Made by a program: the position numbers and the translations under genes. Positions 44,576 through 56,517 of a stretch of DNA of 64,000 nucleotides are shown piece after piece. Where the stretch lies: the NCBI GenBank assembly GCA_963814975.1, contig CAWFFB010000001.1, forward strand, positions 48,342 through 112,341. The letters run 5' to 3'. Numbering within the stretch: position 1 is the first letter of the stretch; each line of letters opens with the position of its first letter. Under the pieces are notes generated by a model, which made no database searches, was not told the origin of the DNA, and saw nothing but the letters and a program-made list of their open reading frames with translations. This DNA is from CAVUXJ01 sp963814975 (GTDB lineage Bacteria; Acidobacteriota; Vicinamibacteria; Vicinamibacterales; CAVVIG01).

Positions 44576-44950
44576 ATGACCTATCCGGCGGCATTCAAGT
44601 ACACCAAAGACCACGAGTGGATCGAGCTCGCCGGCGATCGAGGCAAGGTCGGGATCACCGACTACGCCCAACAGCAGCTCGGCGACGTCGTATACATGGA
44701 TCTCCCGGACGTGGGGGAACGATTGAAGGCTGGGGAGTCCTTCGGCACCATCGAGTCGGTCAAGGCGGTATCGGAGCTCTACGCGCCCGTCTCGGGGGAG
44801 GTTGTCGAGGTCAATGCAGCCCTGAAGGACAAGCCGGAACTGGTCAACACCGACCCGCACGCAAGCTGGATGATCGTTCTCAAGCTGGCGGATCCAGCCG
44901 AAACCGGCGCGCTGCTCGATGCGACGAAGTACGCCGAGCTCGTCAAGTGA
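44576..44950 (+). CDS. gcvH: Glycine cleavage system H protein
   Basis: The lipoyl carrier shuttles the aminomethyl group between GcvP and GcvT. The lipoylated lysine lies in FGTIESVKAVSELYAPVSG, at about residue 64. I chose the ATG at 44576, which gives 124 residues and the normal start FKYTKDHEWIEL; the open frame upstream is not conserved. The intergenic space to gcvP is entirely heptamer repeat. Confidence 0.94.
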   Translation: MTYPAAFKYTKDHEWIELAGDRGKVGITDYAQQQLGDVVYMDLPDVGERLKAGESFGTIESVKAVSELYAPVSGEVVEVNAALKDKPELVNTDPHASWMIVLKLADPAETGALLDATKYAELVK

Positions 44951-44958
44951 CCCATTTG

Positions 44959-44993
44959 AATCCGCAATCCGCAACCTGCAATCTGCAATATAT
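44959..44993 (+). repeat. Heptamer repeat (unit AATCCGC/AATCTGC)
   Basis: Five 7-base units in perfect register fill the space between the gcvH stop and the gcvP ATG at 44996. There is no Shine-Dalgarno sequence between the repeat and the start codon. Confidence 0.85.
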
Positions 44994-44995
44994 CG

Positions 44996-47892
44996 ATGCT
45001 ATTTGACCCCGAGCGGTTCCAGTCCCGTCATATCGGACCTGATCAAGCCGAAGCCGGAGAAATGTTGAAGGTCATCGGCGCGTCGTCGCTGGAGGCGTTG
45101 ATGGACGAGGCCATTCCCGCGAGGATTCGCCTCCATGAGCGCCTCGAACTCCCAGACGGCCAGCCCGAACAGGAGTTTCTGCGGGAATTGAAGGGCATCG
45201 CCGTCCGCAACCAGTTGTTCAAGTCGTATATCGGGCTCGGCTACTACGGCTGCTTTACGCCGAGTGTCATTCTGCGGAACGTCCTCGAGAATCCCGGCTG
45301 GTATACCCCCTACACCCCATATCAGGCTGAGATCGCCCAGGGCCGTCTCGAAGGGTTGCTCAATTTTCAGACGATGGTCAGCGACCTGACGGCGATGCCG
45401 ATCGCGACGGCGTCGCTGCTGGATGAAGCCACGGCGGCCGCCGAGGCGATGATGATGTTGTATCGGGTACAGGGAAAGCGCATCGACGCGATCGTCGGAC
45501 CGCCGCAGTTCCTGGTCGCCGACGGCTGCTTTCCCGCAGACGATCGAGGTGCTCCGCTCGCGCGCCGAGCCTCTCGGCATCGAGCTGGTGATCGGAGACT
45601 TCAGGACGGTCGAGCTGTCGGATCGAATGTTCGGCGCGATCGTCCAGACACCCGACGAAGCGGGGAGACTCCACGAGCTCGGTGGGTTCATCGGTCATGC
45701 AAAACGGGCGGGGGTCGCGGTGGCGGTCGCGACAGACCTGCTCAGCCTCACCCTCGTGACGCCGCCCGGCGAGCTGGGGGCTGATGTCGTCCTCGGGAAC
45801 TCGCAGCGGTTCGGGGTGCCCATGGGGTACGGGGGCCCCCACGCGGCGTTTTTCGCCACGCTCGACAAGCACGTACGGCAGGCGCCCGGCAGGATCATCG
45901 GCGTGTCGGTAGACGCGCATGGTAATCGTGCGTACCGCATGGCGCTGCAGACGCGCGAACAGCACATCCGCCGTGAGAAGGCCACGTCGAACATCTGCAC
46001 GGCGCAGGCCCTGCTTGCGAACATCGCCGGCTTCTATGCCGTCTACCACGGCCCCAAGGGGATCACCGCGATCGCCCGCCGCGTGCACGGGTACGCGCGG
46101 CTGCTCGAGCGCCAGCTCGGAGAGCTTGGCATCCGTCAGCTCAACCAGCCCTTCTTCGACACACTGCGTCTCGAGGGGGTGAACAGCGACCGGGTCCGAT
46201 CGGCCGCTCTCGCCGCACGGTTGAATTTTCGTTATCGTGCCGATGGCACGATCAACATCGCCCTGGACGAAGCGACCAACGCGGACGACGTGCAGGCGAT
46301 CGTGGGCGTGTTTGCGGGCGTGGCGGGGAAGGGGCCCGCGTCGTTCGATACATCGGCGGGGGCGTCTCGACGTCGAGTATCCGGCCGGTGTTGCCCGCAC
46401 GTCGCCGTTCTTGACCCATCCCGTGTTCAATACCCATCACTCGGAGACCGAGATGATGCGGTACATCAGGAGCCTCGAGCGGAAAGATATCGGGCTCGAT
46501 ACGTCGATGATCCCGCTCGGCTCGTGCACGATGAAGCTCAATGCGGCCTCCGAGATGCTGCCGATCACGTGGCCCGAGTTCTCGACGCCGCACCCCTTCG
46601 TGCCGGTGGAGCAGATGGAGGGGTACCAGCAGGTGTTCCGCGAGGTCGAGCGGGCGTTGTGTGAGATCACCGGCTTTGCGGCCGTCTCCCTGCAGCCGAA
46701 CTCCGGGGCGCAAGGGGAGTACGCGGGGCTGATGGTGATTCGGGCCTATCACCGCGATCGCGGCCAGGGGGCGCGCGACATTGTGCTCATCCCTGCGTCG
46801 GCGCACGGCACGAATCCGGCCAGCGCGATCATGGCCGGGATGCGCGTCGTGGTGGTGGCGAACACGAGAGACGGCAACATCGACGTCGCCGATCTCGAGG
46901 CCAAGGCCAACGAACATCGGCAGCGGCTCTCGGCATTGATGGTGACCTACCCGTCGACACACGGCGTTTACGAAGAGAGCATTCAGGACATCTGTGCGAT
47001 CGTGCATCGGCACGGCGGGCAGGTCTACATGGACGGCGCGAACATGAATGCGCAGGTCGGCCTCACGAGTCCGGCCGCGATCGGCGCCGACGTCTGCCAT
47101 CTGAACCTTCACAAGACGTTCAGCATTCCGCACGGCGGCGGTGGACCGGGGATGGGTCCGATTGGCGTGGCGGCGCATCTCGCCCCGTATCTGCCGGGCC
47201 ATCCCGTGGTGAGGACCGGCGGCGAGCGAGCGATTCACGCGGTGTCGGCCGCGCCCTGGAGCAGCGCCAGTATCCTGCTCATTTCGTACGCTTACATCAG
47301 GATGCTCGGCGGCAACGGCATGACCGATGCGACCCGCTACGCGATCCTGAACGCCAACTACATCAAGTCCCGCCTGGAGACGTACTATCCGGTCCTGTAC
47401 ACCCGGCCGAACGGTCGTGTCGCGCACGAGATGATCTTCGATCTGCGACCGCTCAAGCAGGCCAGCGGCTCCCCTGGGTTTGACGAGACCGACGTGGCCA
47501 AGCGGTTGATGGATTACGGCTTTCACGCGCCGACCGTGTCGTTCCCGGTTGCCGGCACGCTCATGATCGAGCCCACCGAAAGCGAGCCAAAAGGGGAGCT
47601 CGATCGATTCTGCGACGCGATGATCGGGATCCGCGAGGAGATTCAGGCGGTGATCGACGGCAAGACGGATCCGCGCGACAACGTCCTCAAGAACGCACCC
47701 CACACCGCAGCGGCGGTGGCCGCCGACGACTGGGCGCATCCGTACTCACGCCAGCAGGCCGCGTTCCCGCTGCCCTTCGTCCGCGCGAGCAAGTTCTGGC
47801 CGAGCGTGGGGCGCATCGACAATCCCTACGGGGACCGGAACCTGATGTGCTCCTGCCCGCCGGTCGAAGAATACGAGAAATCTGAGGTCTGA
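44996..47892 (+). CDS. gcvP: Glycine dehydrogenase (glycine cleavage P protein), frameshifted
   Basis: This is the long single-chain P protein, about 964 residues after two +1 corrections near 45530 and 46365. The N-terminal half has GLGYYGCFTPSVILRN and TPYQAEIAQGRLEGLLNFQT. The C-terminal half has the pyridoxal-phosphate lysine in HLNLHKTFSIPHGGGGPG and the PIGVAAHLAPYLPG segment. It decarboxylates glycine and loads the aminomethyl group onto GcvH. The last codons and the stop are part of a heptamer repeat. Confidence 0.93.
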
Positions 47893-47906
47893 AACGTAAG
47901 TCTGCT
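47879..47906 (+). repeat. Heptamer repeat spanning the gcvP stop codon
   Basis: Four units close to AATCTGA. The second unit contains the gcvP TGA, so the last three or four residues of the protein are repeat-encoded. Confidence 0.65.
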
Positions 47907-47914
47907 TCTTATCG

Positions 47915-49495
47915 ATGCGCATCCTGTCCGCCGCTCAAATGCGCGAGGCCGATCGCCGGACGATCGAGGAGATCGGCATTCCCTCGCTCGTGCTCATGGA
48001 GAATGCCGGCCGGCAGGTCGTTGCAGCCATGGAGGCAATGCACAGCGATCTGCTGGAACGCCAGGTGGCGATCCTCTGCGGGCGCGGCAACAACGGCGGC
48101 GACGGCTTCGTGGTGGCGCGCACGCTGCTGCAGCGCGACGTCGACATCCTGGTCTTTCTGATCGGTCAGGTCGCCGAGATCCGCGGCGACGCCCGGATGA
48201 ACCTCGATATTCTCGGCCGGCTCGGCGTCACCGTGGTGGAGATCGCCGACAGCCAGGCGTGGGAGCTTCACTTCTCTGAAATCGGCGACTGCGCGCTCAT
48301 CGTCGATGCCATCTTCGGCACCGGCTTGAACGCACCGTTGTCGGGACTCATGGAAACGGTCGTCGCGGACGTGAACGGATCCGGGATCCCGGTTGTCTCT
48401 ATCGACCTGCCGTCTGGTCTGTCAGCCGATTCGCCGCAGCCGATCGGTGATTCGATCGAGGCGGGGATGACCGTTGCGCTGGCAGCGCCGAAGCTCTCGC
48501 TGGTTCTGCCCCCTGCGGAGACGCGCGCCGGGGACATCGTCATTGCCGACATCGGCATTCCGTCCGCGGTGATCGAGTCTCTCGATGGTCCGAGGGTCGA
48601 GTTCCTCACGCGCGGCGCGATGCGCGGGTTGGTAAACCCGCGGTCGGCCGACAGCCACAAGGGCGACTACGGCCACGTTCTCCTGGTGGCCGGATCGCTC
48701 GGCAAGACCGGGGCGGCGCATCTCGCCGGCCTCGGGGCGCTTCGCTCGGGGGCAGGGCTCGTGACCGTCGCGACCCCGGCGAGCTGCCAGCCGATCGTGG
48801 CCGCGATGGCGCCGGAATACATGACGGTGGCGATTGAAGAGACAGCCGGAGGGCTCGACCTCGACGCCGTCGATCGGCTTCTCGATTTCGCTCGCGACGT
48901 GATCGCGATCGGCCCGGGACTCGGTCAGGCGGAGTCGACGCGCGCCTTCATCAGGGCGCTGGTTGACCGCGCGACGATGCCGATCGTGATCGACGCTGAC
49001 GGCTTGAACGCGTTTGTCGGCGATCCCGATCGGCTGTCCGGCCGGGAGGGGCGCGACGTGATCATCACGCCGCATCCGGGCGAGATGGCGCGGCTCGTCG
49101 GCATGTCCACGGAGGAAGTGCAGGCCAGCCGTCTCGAGATCGCCCGTAATTTCGCCGGTGCGCATCACGCCTACGTGGTGCTCAAGGGACACCGGACGCT
49201 CGTCGCGACGCCTGACGAGAAGGTGTTCATCAATCCGACGGGCAACCCCGGAATGGCGACCGGCGGTACGGGTGATGTCCTGACCGGCATGATCGCCGCG
49301 TGGCTGGCGCAGTTGCTCGACGCTGAGGCTGCCTGCAAGCTCGCCGTCTATCTGCATGGCATGGCTGGAGACCTGGCCGAGGCCGACAAGGGCGAACTGT
49401 CGATGACCGCCGGCGACCTGGTCGGCCACCTGAGTGGCGCCATCATGGAGCTGACCGCGCGCCGCAAAGCCGTCGATCGCAACGGTTTGGGCTGA
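47915..49495 (+). CDS. nnrDE: Bifunctional NAD(P)H-hydrate epimerase/dehydratase
   Basis: The enzyme repairs damaged NADH and NADPH. The N-terminal YjeF domain (1-210) begins MREADRRTIEEIGIPSLVLM and contains GRGNNGGDGFVVAR. The C-terminal kinase-like domain contains GDYGHVLLVAGSLGKTGAAH, TPHPGEMARL and NPGMATGGTGDVLTG, the ADP/ATP-dependent dehydratase signature. It is 526 residues long and follows gcvP by 22 bases. The fused form is common in bacteria. Confidence 0.93.
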   Translation: MRILSAAQMREADRRTIEEIGIPSLVLMENAGRQVVAAMEAMHSDLLERQVAILCGRGNNGGDGFVVARTLLQRDVDILVFLIGQVAEIRGDARMNLDILGRLGVTVVEIADSQAWELHFSEIGDCALIVDAIFGTGLNAPLSGLMETVVADVNGSGIPVVSIDLPSGLSADSPQPIGDSIEAGMTVALAAPKLSLVLPPAETRAGDIVIADIGIPSAVIESLDGPRVEFLTRGAMRGLVNPRSADSHKGDYGHVLLVAGSLGKTGAAHLAGLGALRSGAGLVTVATPASCQPIVAAMAPEYMTVAIEETAGGLDLDAVDRLLDFARDVIAIGPGLGQAESTRAFIRALVDRATMPIVIDADGLNAFVGDPDRLSGREGRDVIITPHPGEMARLVGMSTEEVQASRLEIARNFAGAHHAYVVLKGHRTLVATPDEKVFINPTGNPGMATGGTGDVLTGMIAAWLAQLLDAEAACKLAVYLHGMAGDLAEADKGELSMTAGDLVGHLSGAIMELTARRKAVDRNGLG

Positions 49496-49557
49496 CCACG
49501 GGTAGAGTAGCCGCGACCGCTGATGGCGATAGCTTATTCGTACGTAGTGTCCTGACC

Positions 49558-49962
49558 GTGGAGATCACTACCCACTCCGAAGCGGAAACGGTGGACGCGG
49601 GCCGAGAGCTGGCGGCTGGGCTGCTGCCCGGCGCCGTCGTGTTGCTCTCCGGCGATCTTGGTGCGGGGAAGACCGCGTTCGTCCGCGGGCTGGCCGCCGG
49701 CCTCGGCATCGACCCTGCCGAAGTCACCAGCCCGACCTTCACGCTGGTTCAGGAGTATCGGGGCGGGCGCCTGACGCTGTATCACGTCGACTTGTACCGC
49801 CTCCAGACGAACGAGGTCGACGACCTTGGCCTGGACGAGCTGACGGAGGGGGGAGTCACGGCAATCGAGTGGCCCGACCGCCTGCCGCGCCCGTTCGGCC
49901 AGGCAATCTCCGTGCACATCGAGCACGGTGAAGACAGCATGCGCACGCTGCGCATCGGATAA
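49558..49962 (+). CDS. tsaE: tRNA threonylcarbamoyladenosine biosynthesis ATPase TsaE
   Basis: TsaE powers the complex that makes t6A at tRNA position 37. The Walker A motif is LSGDLGAGKTAF at about residue 36, followed by SPTFTLVQEYRGGRLTLYHVDLYR and IEWPDRLP, the family hallmark. It is 134 residues long and starts with GTG. It commonly follows nnrD in bacteria, as here. The stop is directly followed by a heptamer repeat. Confidence 0.94.
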   Translation: MEITTHSEAETVDAGRELAAGLLPGAVVLLSGDLGAGKTAFVRGLAAGLGIDPAEVTSPTFTLVQEYRGGRLTLYHVDLYRLQTNEVDDLGLDELTEGGVTAIEWPDRLPRPFGQAISVHIEHGEDSMRTLRIG

Positions 49963-49997
49963 AGTCTCAACTCTGAAGTCTCAGGTCTCAATAAGTC
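49963..49997 (+). repeat. Heptamer repeat (unit AGTCTCA)
   Basis: Four to five 7-base units begin at the tsaE stop codon and lie between convergent tsaE and guaB. Confidence 0.8.
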
Positions 49998-50039
49998 GAC
50001 AGATCTTCACGTCCTGCGATTCCAGGAGTGTCTTGAGCC

Positions 50040-51563
50040 TTACTCGGACCTGTAGTTCGGCGCTTCTTTCGTAATCGCGACGTCGTGGACGTGGCTTTCA
50101 CGGAAGCCGGCCGGCGTGATCCGAATGAGCCTGCTGTCGCGCCACAGCTCGCGAATCGTCGCACACCCGCAGTAGCCCATGCCCGCGCGCAGACCGCCCT
50201 CGAGCTGGTAGATCAGGCCGGCGAGGCTGCCCTTGTGGGCGACCCGCCCTTCGATGCCTTCCGGCACGAGCTTCTCGTTCGCGTTCGTCGGGTCGAGATC
50301 GAACTCGTCCTGGAAGTAGCGATCGCGGCTGCCGCGCCGCATCGCTCCGATCGAACCCATGCCGCGGTATTCCTTGAAACTACGGCCCTGATACAGAATC
50401 AGCTCACCCGGGCTCTCGTCCGTGCCCGCGAACAGGTTGCCGATCATCGTCGTGCTCGCGCCGACTGCCAGCGCCTTGGTGATGTCGCCGGAGAAGCGGA
50501 TGCCGCCGTCGGCGATGACCGGAATGTCGTGGGGCTCGGCCGCCTTCGCGCAGTCGATGATCGCGGTGATCATCGGCACGCCGATGCCGGCGACGATGCG
50601 CGTCGTGCAGATCGAGCCGCCGCCGATGCCGACCTTGACCGCATCCACCCCTTGATCGATCAGTGCTTTCGTCCCCTCGGCGGTGGCCACGTTGCCGGCG
50701 ACCAGATCGAGATCGGGGAAACGCTGCCGGATCCGCCGCACCATGTCGAGCACACCCTGCGAATGGCCGTGTGCGGTGTCGACGACCAGGACGTCGACGT
50801 TCGCCGCGACGAGCGCCTCGGCCCGCTCCATCGCATCCTTGCCGACGCTGACCGCCGCGCCGCAGCGCAGCCGTCCGAGCGAATCCTTCGACGCGTTCGG
50901 ATACTTCACGGCCTTTTGAATGTCCTTGACCGTGATCAGCCCCTTCAAACGGAATTCACGATCGACAACGAGCAGCTTCTCGACCTTGTGCTGATGAAGG
51001 ATCTCTCGCGCCGCGTCGAGCGTGGTCCCCACGGGAACCGTGATCAGCTGCTCGCGGGTCATGATGTCGGCGATCGGGCGGTGGACGTTGGTCTCGAAGC
51101 GCAGGTCGCGGTTGGTCAGGATGCCGACCAGCCGCCCTTCCTTGCTGCCGTCCTCGGTGATCGGCACGCCCGAGATGCGGTACTTCTTCATCAGGTCGAG
51201 CGCTTCGAAAATCCGATGGGTGGGGGAGAGCGTGATCGGGTCGACGATCATCCCGCTTTCGGAGCGCTTTACCCGGTCGACCTCGGAGGCCTGCTCGTCG
51301 ATCGTCAGATTCTTGTGAATCACGCCGAGGCCGCCGTGCTGAGCCATCGCGATCGCCAGACGCGATTCAGTGACGGTGTCCATCGCTGCGCTGACAATCG
51401 GCACGCTGAGGCGGATCCGCCGTGTGAGCTGCGTGCTCACGTCCACTTGATACGGCAGCACGGCGGAATGCTGAGGGACCAGCAGGACGTCGTCGAAGGT
51501 GAGGGCCGTGGTGAGCCCAGCCTCGACCGAGACCATCGGCGGCGCGTCAACTTTTAGGGGCAT
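50040..51563 (-). CDS. guaB: Inosine-5'-monophosphate dehydrogenase
   Basis: The enzyme makes XMP, the first step to guanine nucleotides. The catalytic loop is GIGGGSICTTR with the active cysteine near residue 320. Two CBS domains lie between about residues 95 and 215 (for example ALDLMKKYRISGVPI and ITVPVGTTLDAAREIL). The flap region ends EGRVAHKGSL and the potassium or substrate site GGLRAGMGYCG is present. It is 507 residues long and uninterrupted. It is read from the minus strand, downstream of secA. Confidence 0.95.
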   Translation of the reverse strand: MPLKVDAPPMVSVEAGLTTALTFDDVLLVPQHSAVLPYQVDVSTQLTRRIRLSVPIVSAAMDTVTESRLAIAMAQHGGLGVIHKNLTIDEQASEVDRVKRSESGMIVDPITLSPTHRIFEALDLMKKYRISGVPITEDGSKEGRLVGILTNRDLRFETNVHRPIADIMTREQLITVPVGTTLDAAREILHQHKVEKLLVVDREFRLKGLITVKDIQKAVKYPNASKDSLGRLRCGAAVSVGKDAMERAEALVAANVDVLVVDTAHGHSQGVLDMVRRIRQRFPDLDLVAGNVATAEGTKALIDQGVDAVKVGIGGGSICTTRIVAGIGVPMITAIIDCAKAAEPHDIPVIADGGIRFSGDITKALAVGASTTMIGNLFAGTDESPGELILYQGRSFKEYRGMGSIGAMRRGSRDRYFQDEFDLDPTNANEKLVPEGIEGRVAHKGSLAGLIYQLEGGLRAGMGYCGCATIRELWRDSRLIRITPAGFRESHVHDVAITKEAPNYRSE

Positions 51564-51580
51564 AGGGAAACACGGTGAAC

Positions 51581-51692
51581 AGGTAACAGCCGACGGTTGA
51601 CAGTCAGACGTTGACAGTCAAGCAGTTAGCAGCCAGGCAGTCCGTCTCGCCGCAGCGAACCGTCGACCGTCAACTGTGAACTGGCAACTGGC
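51581..51692. repeat. Long heptamer repeat between secA and guaB
   Basis: Units close to GTTGACA run from 51581 to about 51643, and the inverse orientation, close to AACTGGC, runs from 51658 to 51692. The two halves can pair over at least ten bases, giving a large imperfect hairpin that fills most of the 135-base gap. Confidence 0.8.
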
Positions 51693-51698
51693 GCATTT

Positions 51699-54645
<2,947 letters not shown>

Positions 54646-54736
54646 CTACTGCGTGGAGGCGGCCTCGGATATCCTCCGATTGTAGCAGACGGCAGCGGTT
54701 GCGGCCACGAGAGGCCCCGGTGCATGACACGACGAC

Positions 54737-54923
54737 CCGGCTTTCGGCCGGACCGTGGGTCACGCTTGACGCACGGAGTGCCCGGGTTCTCTCGTCGGTC
54801 GCAGAATTTTCGTGGCGCCGGCTTCAGCCGGACCGGCCGCTTCGGTGCGCGTTTGGGTGCCGGCCGCATCAGGCCGGACCGTCGGTCGCGGTGACGCACG
54901 TCGCGGCCGGTTTCAGCCGGACG
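54737..54923. repeat. Cluster of four REP-like palindromes
   Basis: Four copies of a palindrome close to GCCGGCTTCAGCCGGACCG lie at 54737-54755, 54817-54835, 54859-54881 and 54906-54923, in the gap before the SecA start and after the M23 peptidase gene. Copies differ mainly in the loop. They do not resemble the heptamer repeats. Confidence 0.75.
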
Positions 54924-54933
54924 CTCCGCTTGG

Positions 54934-55851
54934 CTAGCGTTTGGAGGGTTGCGTGAGGAGCCGAAGCGGATTAATCAGCTTGCCGTTCGCGAGAATCTCG
55001 TAATGCAGGTGGGCGCCGGTCGAGCGCCCCGTCGATCCCACATATCCAATGACATCGCCGCGCTGCACCGATGCGCCCGGCTTCACGCTGAAACGGCTCA
55101 AATGGCCGTAGCGTGTGGCCAGCCCGAAGTTGTGACGCACAACGATGAGGTTGCCGTAATCGCCGGTGTACTGCGCGGATTCGACGGTCCCGTTCGCCGT
55201 GGCGTACACCTCGCGGCCCTTCTCCGTAGAGATATCGAGGCCTTGATGAAACGCCGGTTCGCCGGTGAATGGATCGGGCCGGCCGCCGAAAGTTCCCGTG
55301 AGCCATCCGAACGTCGGCCAGATCGACGGTGTGGCCGCGGCCAGCGCTTCCTGGCGTTCGACGTTGCGACGCACGTTGCTGAGCCTGTTTTCGAGGCCCT
55401 GCAGGAGACTCTTGAGCACGCCGAAGGTGTCTTCCGGCGACGCGAAAGAGGAGGACAGGATGTTCGAGATCGCGGCGCTCGTCTGCATTTCCCCGCCTGA
55501 CGCGCGGGCCTTGATGATCGCCGGCAGTCGCTGCATGGCACGGGCCTGGGCGGGATCGAGCGCCGCGCGCGCGCCGAGGTCGTCGATGACAGACTCGAGG
55601 GACTGAATCTGGGTCGTCAGTTCGCCGGTCGTCTCGCGATAGTTGCCGTTTTCGACCCGCAGTGCAGACGAGGTGGCGCGAAGCTGGCTGATTTCGGCTT
55701 CCGCGCTCCACTTGGCGCCCAAACCGATCAGCACCGGCAACGCCAATACGCCGACGACGCACAAGATCGTCGCCCTGAGATCAATCGTCAGCCTGCGCAC
55801 GACGCCCGTCGAGCGGTCAGCGATTACCACGGTATAGCGCCGGGAGAGCAT
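54934..55851 (-). CDS. M23-family peptidoglycan peptidase
   Basis: A single membrane helix (residues 24-48, ATILCVVGVLALPVLIGLG) anchors the protein, followed by a coiled coil (RVENGNYRETTGELTTQIQSL). The C-terminal LytM domain has the zinc-binding pattern HQGLDI and later HLHYE, with the central HLSRFSVKPGASVQRGDVIG. Such proteins cleave peptide cross-bridges or regulate cell-wall enzymes. The 305-residue length is normal for a divisome or envelope LytM factor. It is read in the same direction as secA and upstream of it. Confidence 0.9.
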   Translation of the reverse strand: MLSRRYTVVIADRSTGVVRRLTIDLRATILCVVGVLALPVLIGLGAKWSAEAEISQLRATSSALRVENGNYRETTGELTTQIQSLESVIDDLGARAALDPAQARAMQRLPAIIKARASGGEMQTSAAISNILSSSFASPEDTFGVLKSLLQGLENRLSNVRRNVERQEALAAATPSIWPTFGWLTGTFGGRPDPFTGEPAFHQGLDISTEKGREVYATANGTVESAQYTGDYGNLIVVRHNFGLATRYGHLSRFSVKPGASVQRGDVIGYVGSTGRSTGAHLHYEILANGKLINPLRLLTQPSKR

Positions 55852-56104
55852 AGTTTTTCTAGAAGCGCGCCTATTACACTCGATCAGGGGGATTTGGACG
55901 TAACAGAACTACATCCAGGGAGCGACGAAACTCTACCACACAGGGTTTTCGGTCCCCAAGCCTCTTTTGCATAGAGCGAATAAAGTACGAATATCTGAAG
56001 AGATTGCTTCGGCCCAGCTGGGCTCGCTCGACAGCCCACCTGCTTGGTTGACGGATGCGGAGCCGAAAGGTCAGAGGCCATCGGGGCGGCGGTGAGCGGG
56101 ACCG

Positions 56105-56500
56105 TCAGGGCGCAGGCGTCGCGATGGGCTTTCCCTTTTCGATGATGTAGTTCGCGAGCACGCGCGCGGGCGCGGGCGCCTTGTTCGTCGCGCTATGTGG
56201 CACGCCCGCCGGGATGACAAAGCCCTGGCCCGTGTTGAGCGTCACGGGGGCCTTTCCTGCGACGTCAAGGACGATTGCGCCCTCGAGAACGTAGGCCACC
56301 TCTTCGCCCGGGTGCGTGTGGCGCCCGGAGGTCGCGGCCGATGGAATGTCGGCCACCACCATGACGACTTCCCGTCCCGGGGTCGACAAGTCGATCCGTT
56401 GAATCTCCGTCCGCTTGAAGGCGGGCTGTTGCGCCGCGCCCACAGCCGCGACGGCGACGACCGCCGCGGCCATGCCCACCCCCACGATCGTTGATTTCAC
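56105..56500 (-). CDS. Exported cupin-domain protein
   Basis: A strong AAGGAGG site precedes the GTG at 56500. A signal peptide of about 23 residues is followed by one cupin barrel with the metal-binding motif GRHTHPGEEVAYVLEGAIV and the second half GQGFVIPAGVPHSATN. Single-domain cupins of this kind are enzymes or sugar-binding proteins of varied use, so no reaction is assigned. It follows the UPF0182 gene by 17 bases in the same direction and is probably co-transcribed with it. Confidence 0.8.
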   Translation of the reverse strand: MKSTIVGVGMAAAVVAVAAVGAAQQPAFKRTEIQRIDLSTPGREVVMVVADIPSAATSGRHTHPGEEVAYVLEGAIVLDVAGKAPVTLNTGQGFVIPAGVPHSATNKAPAPARVLANYIIEKGKPIATPAP

Positions 56501-56517
56501 GCAGTCCTCCTTGAGAT

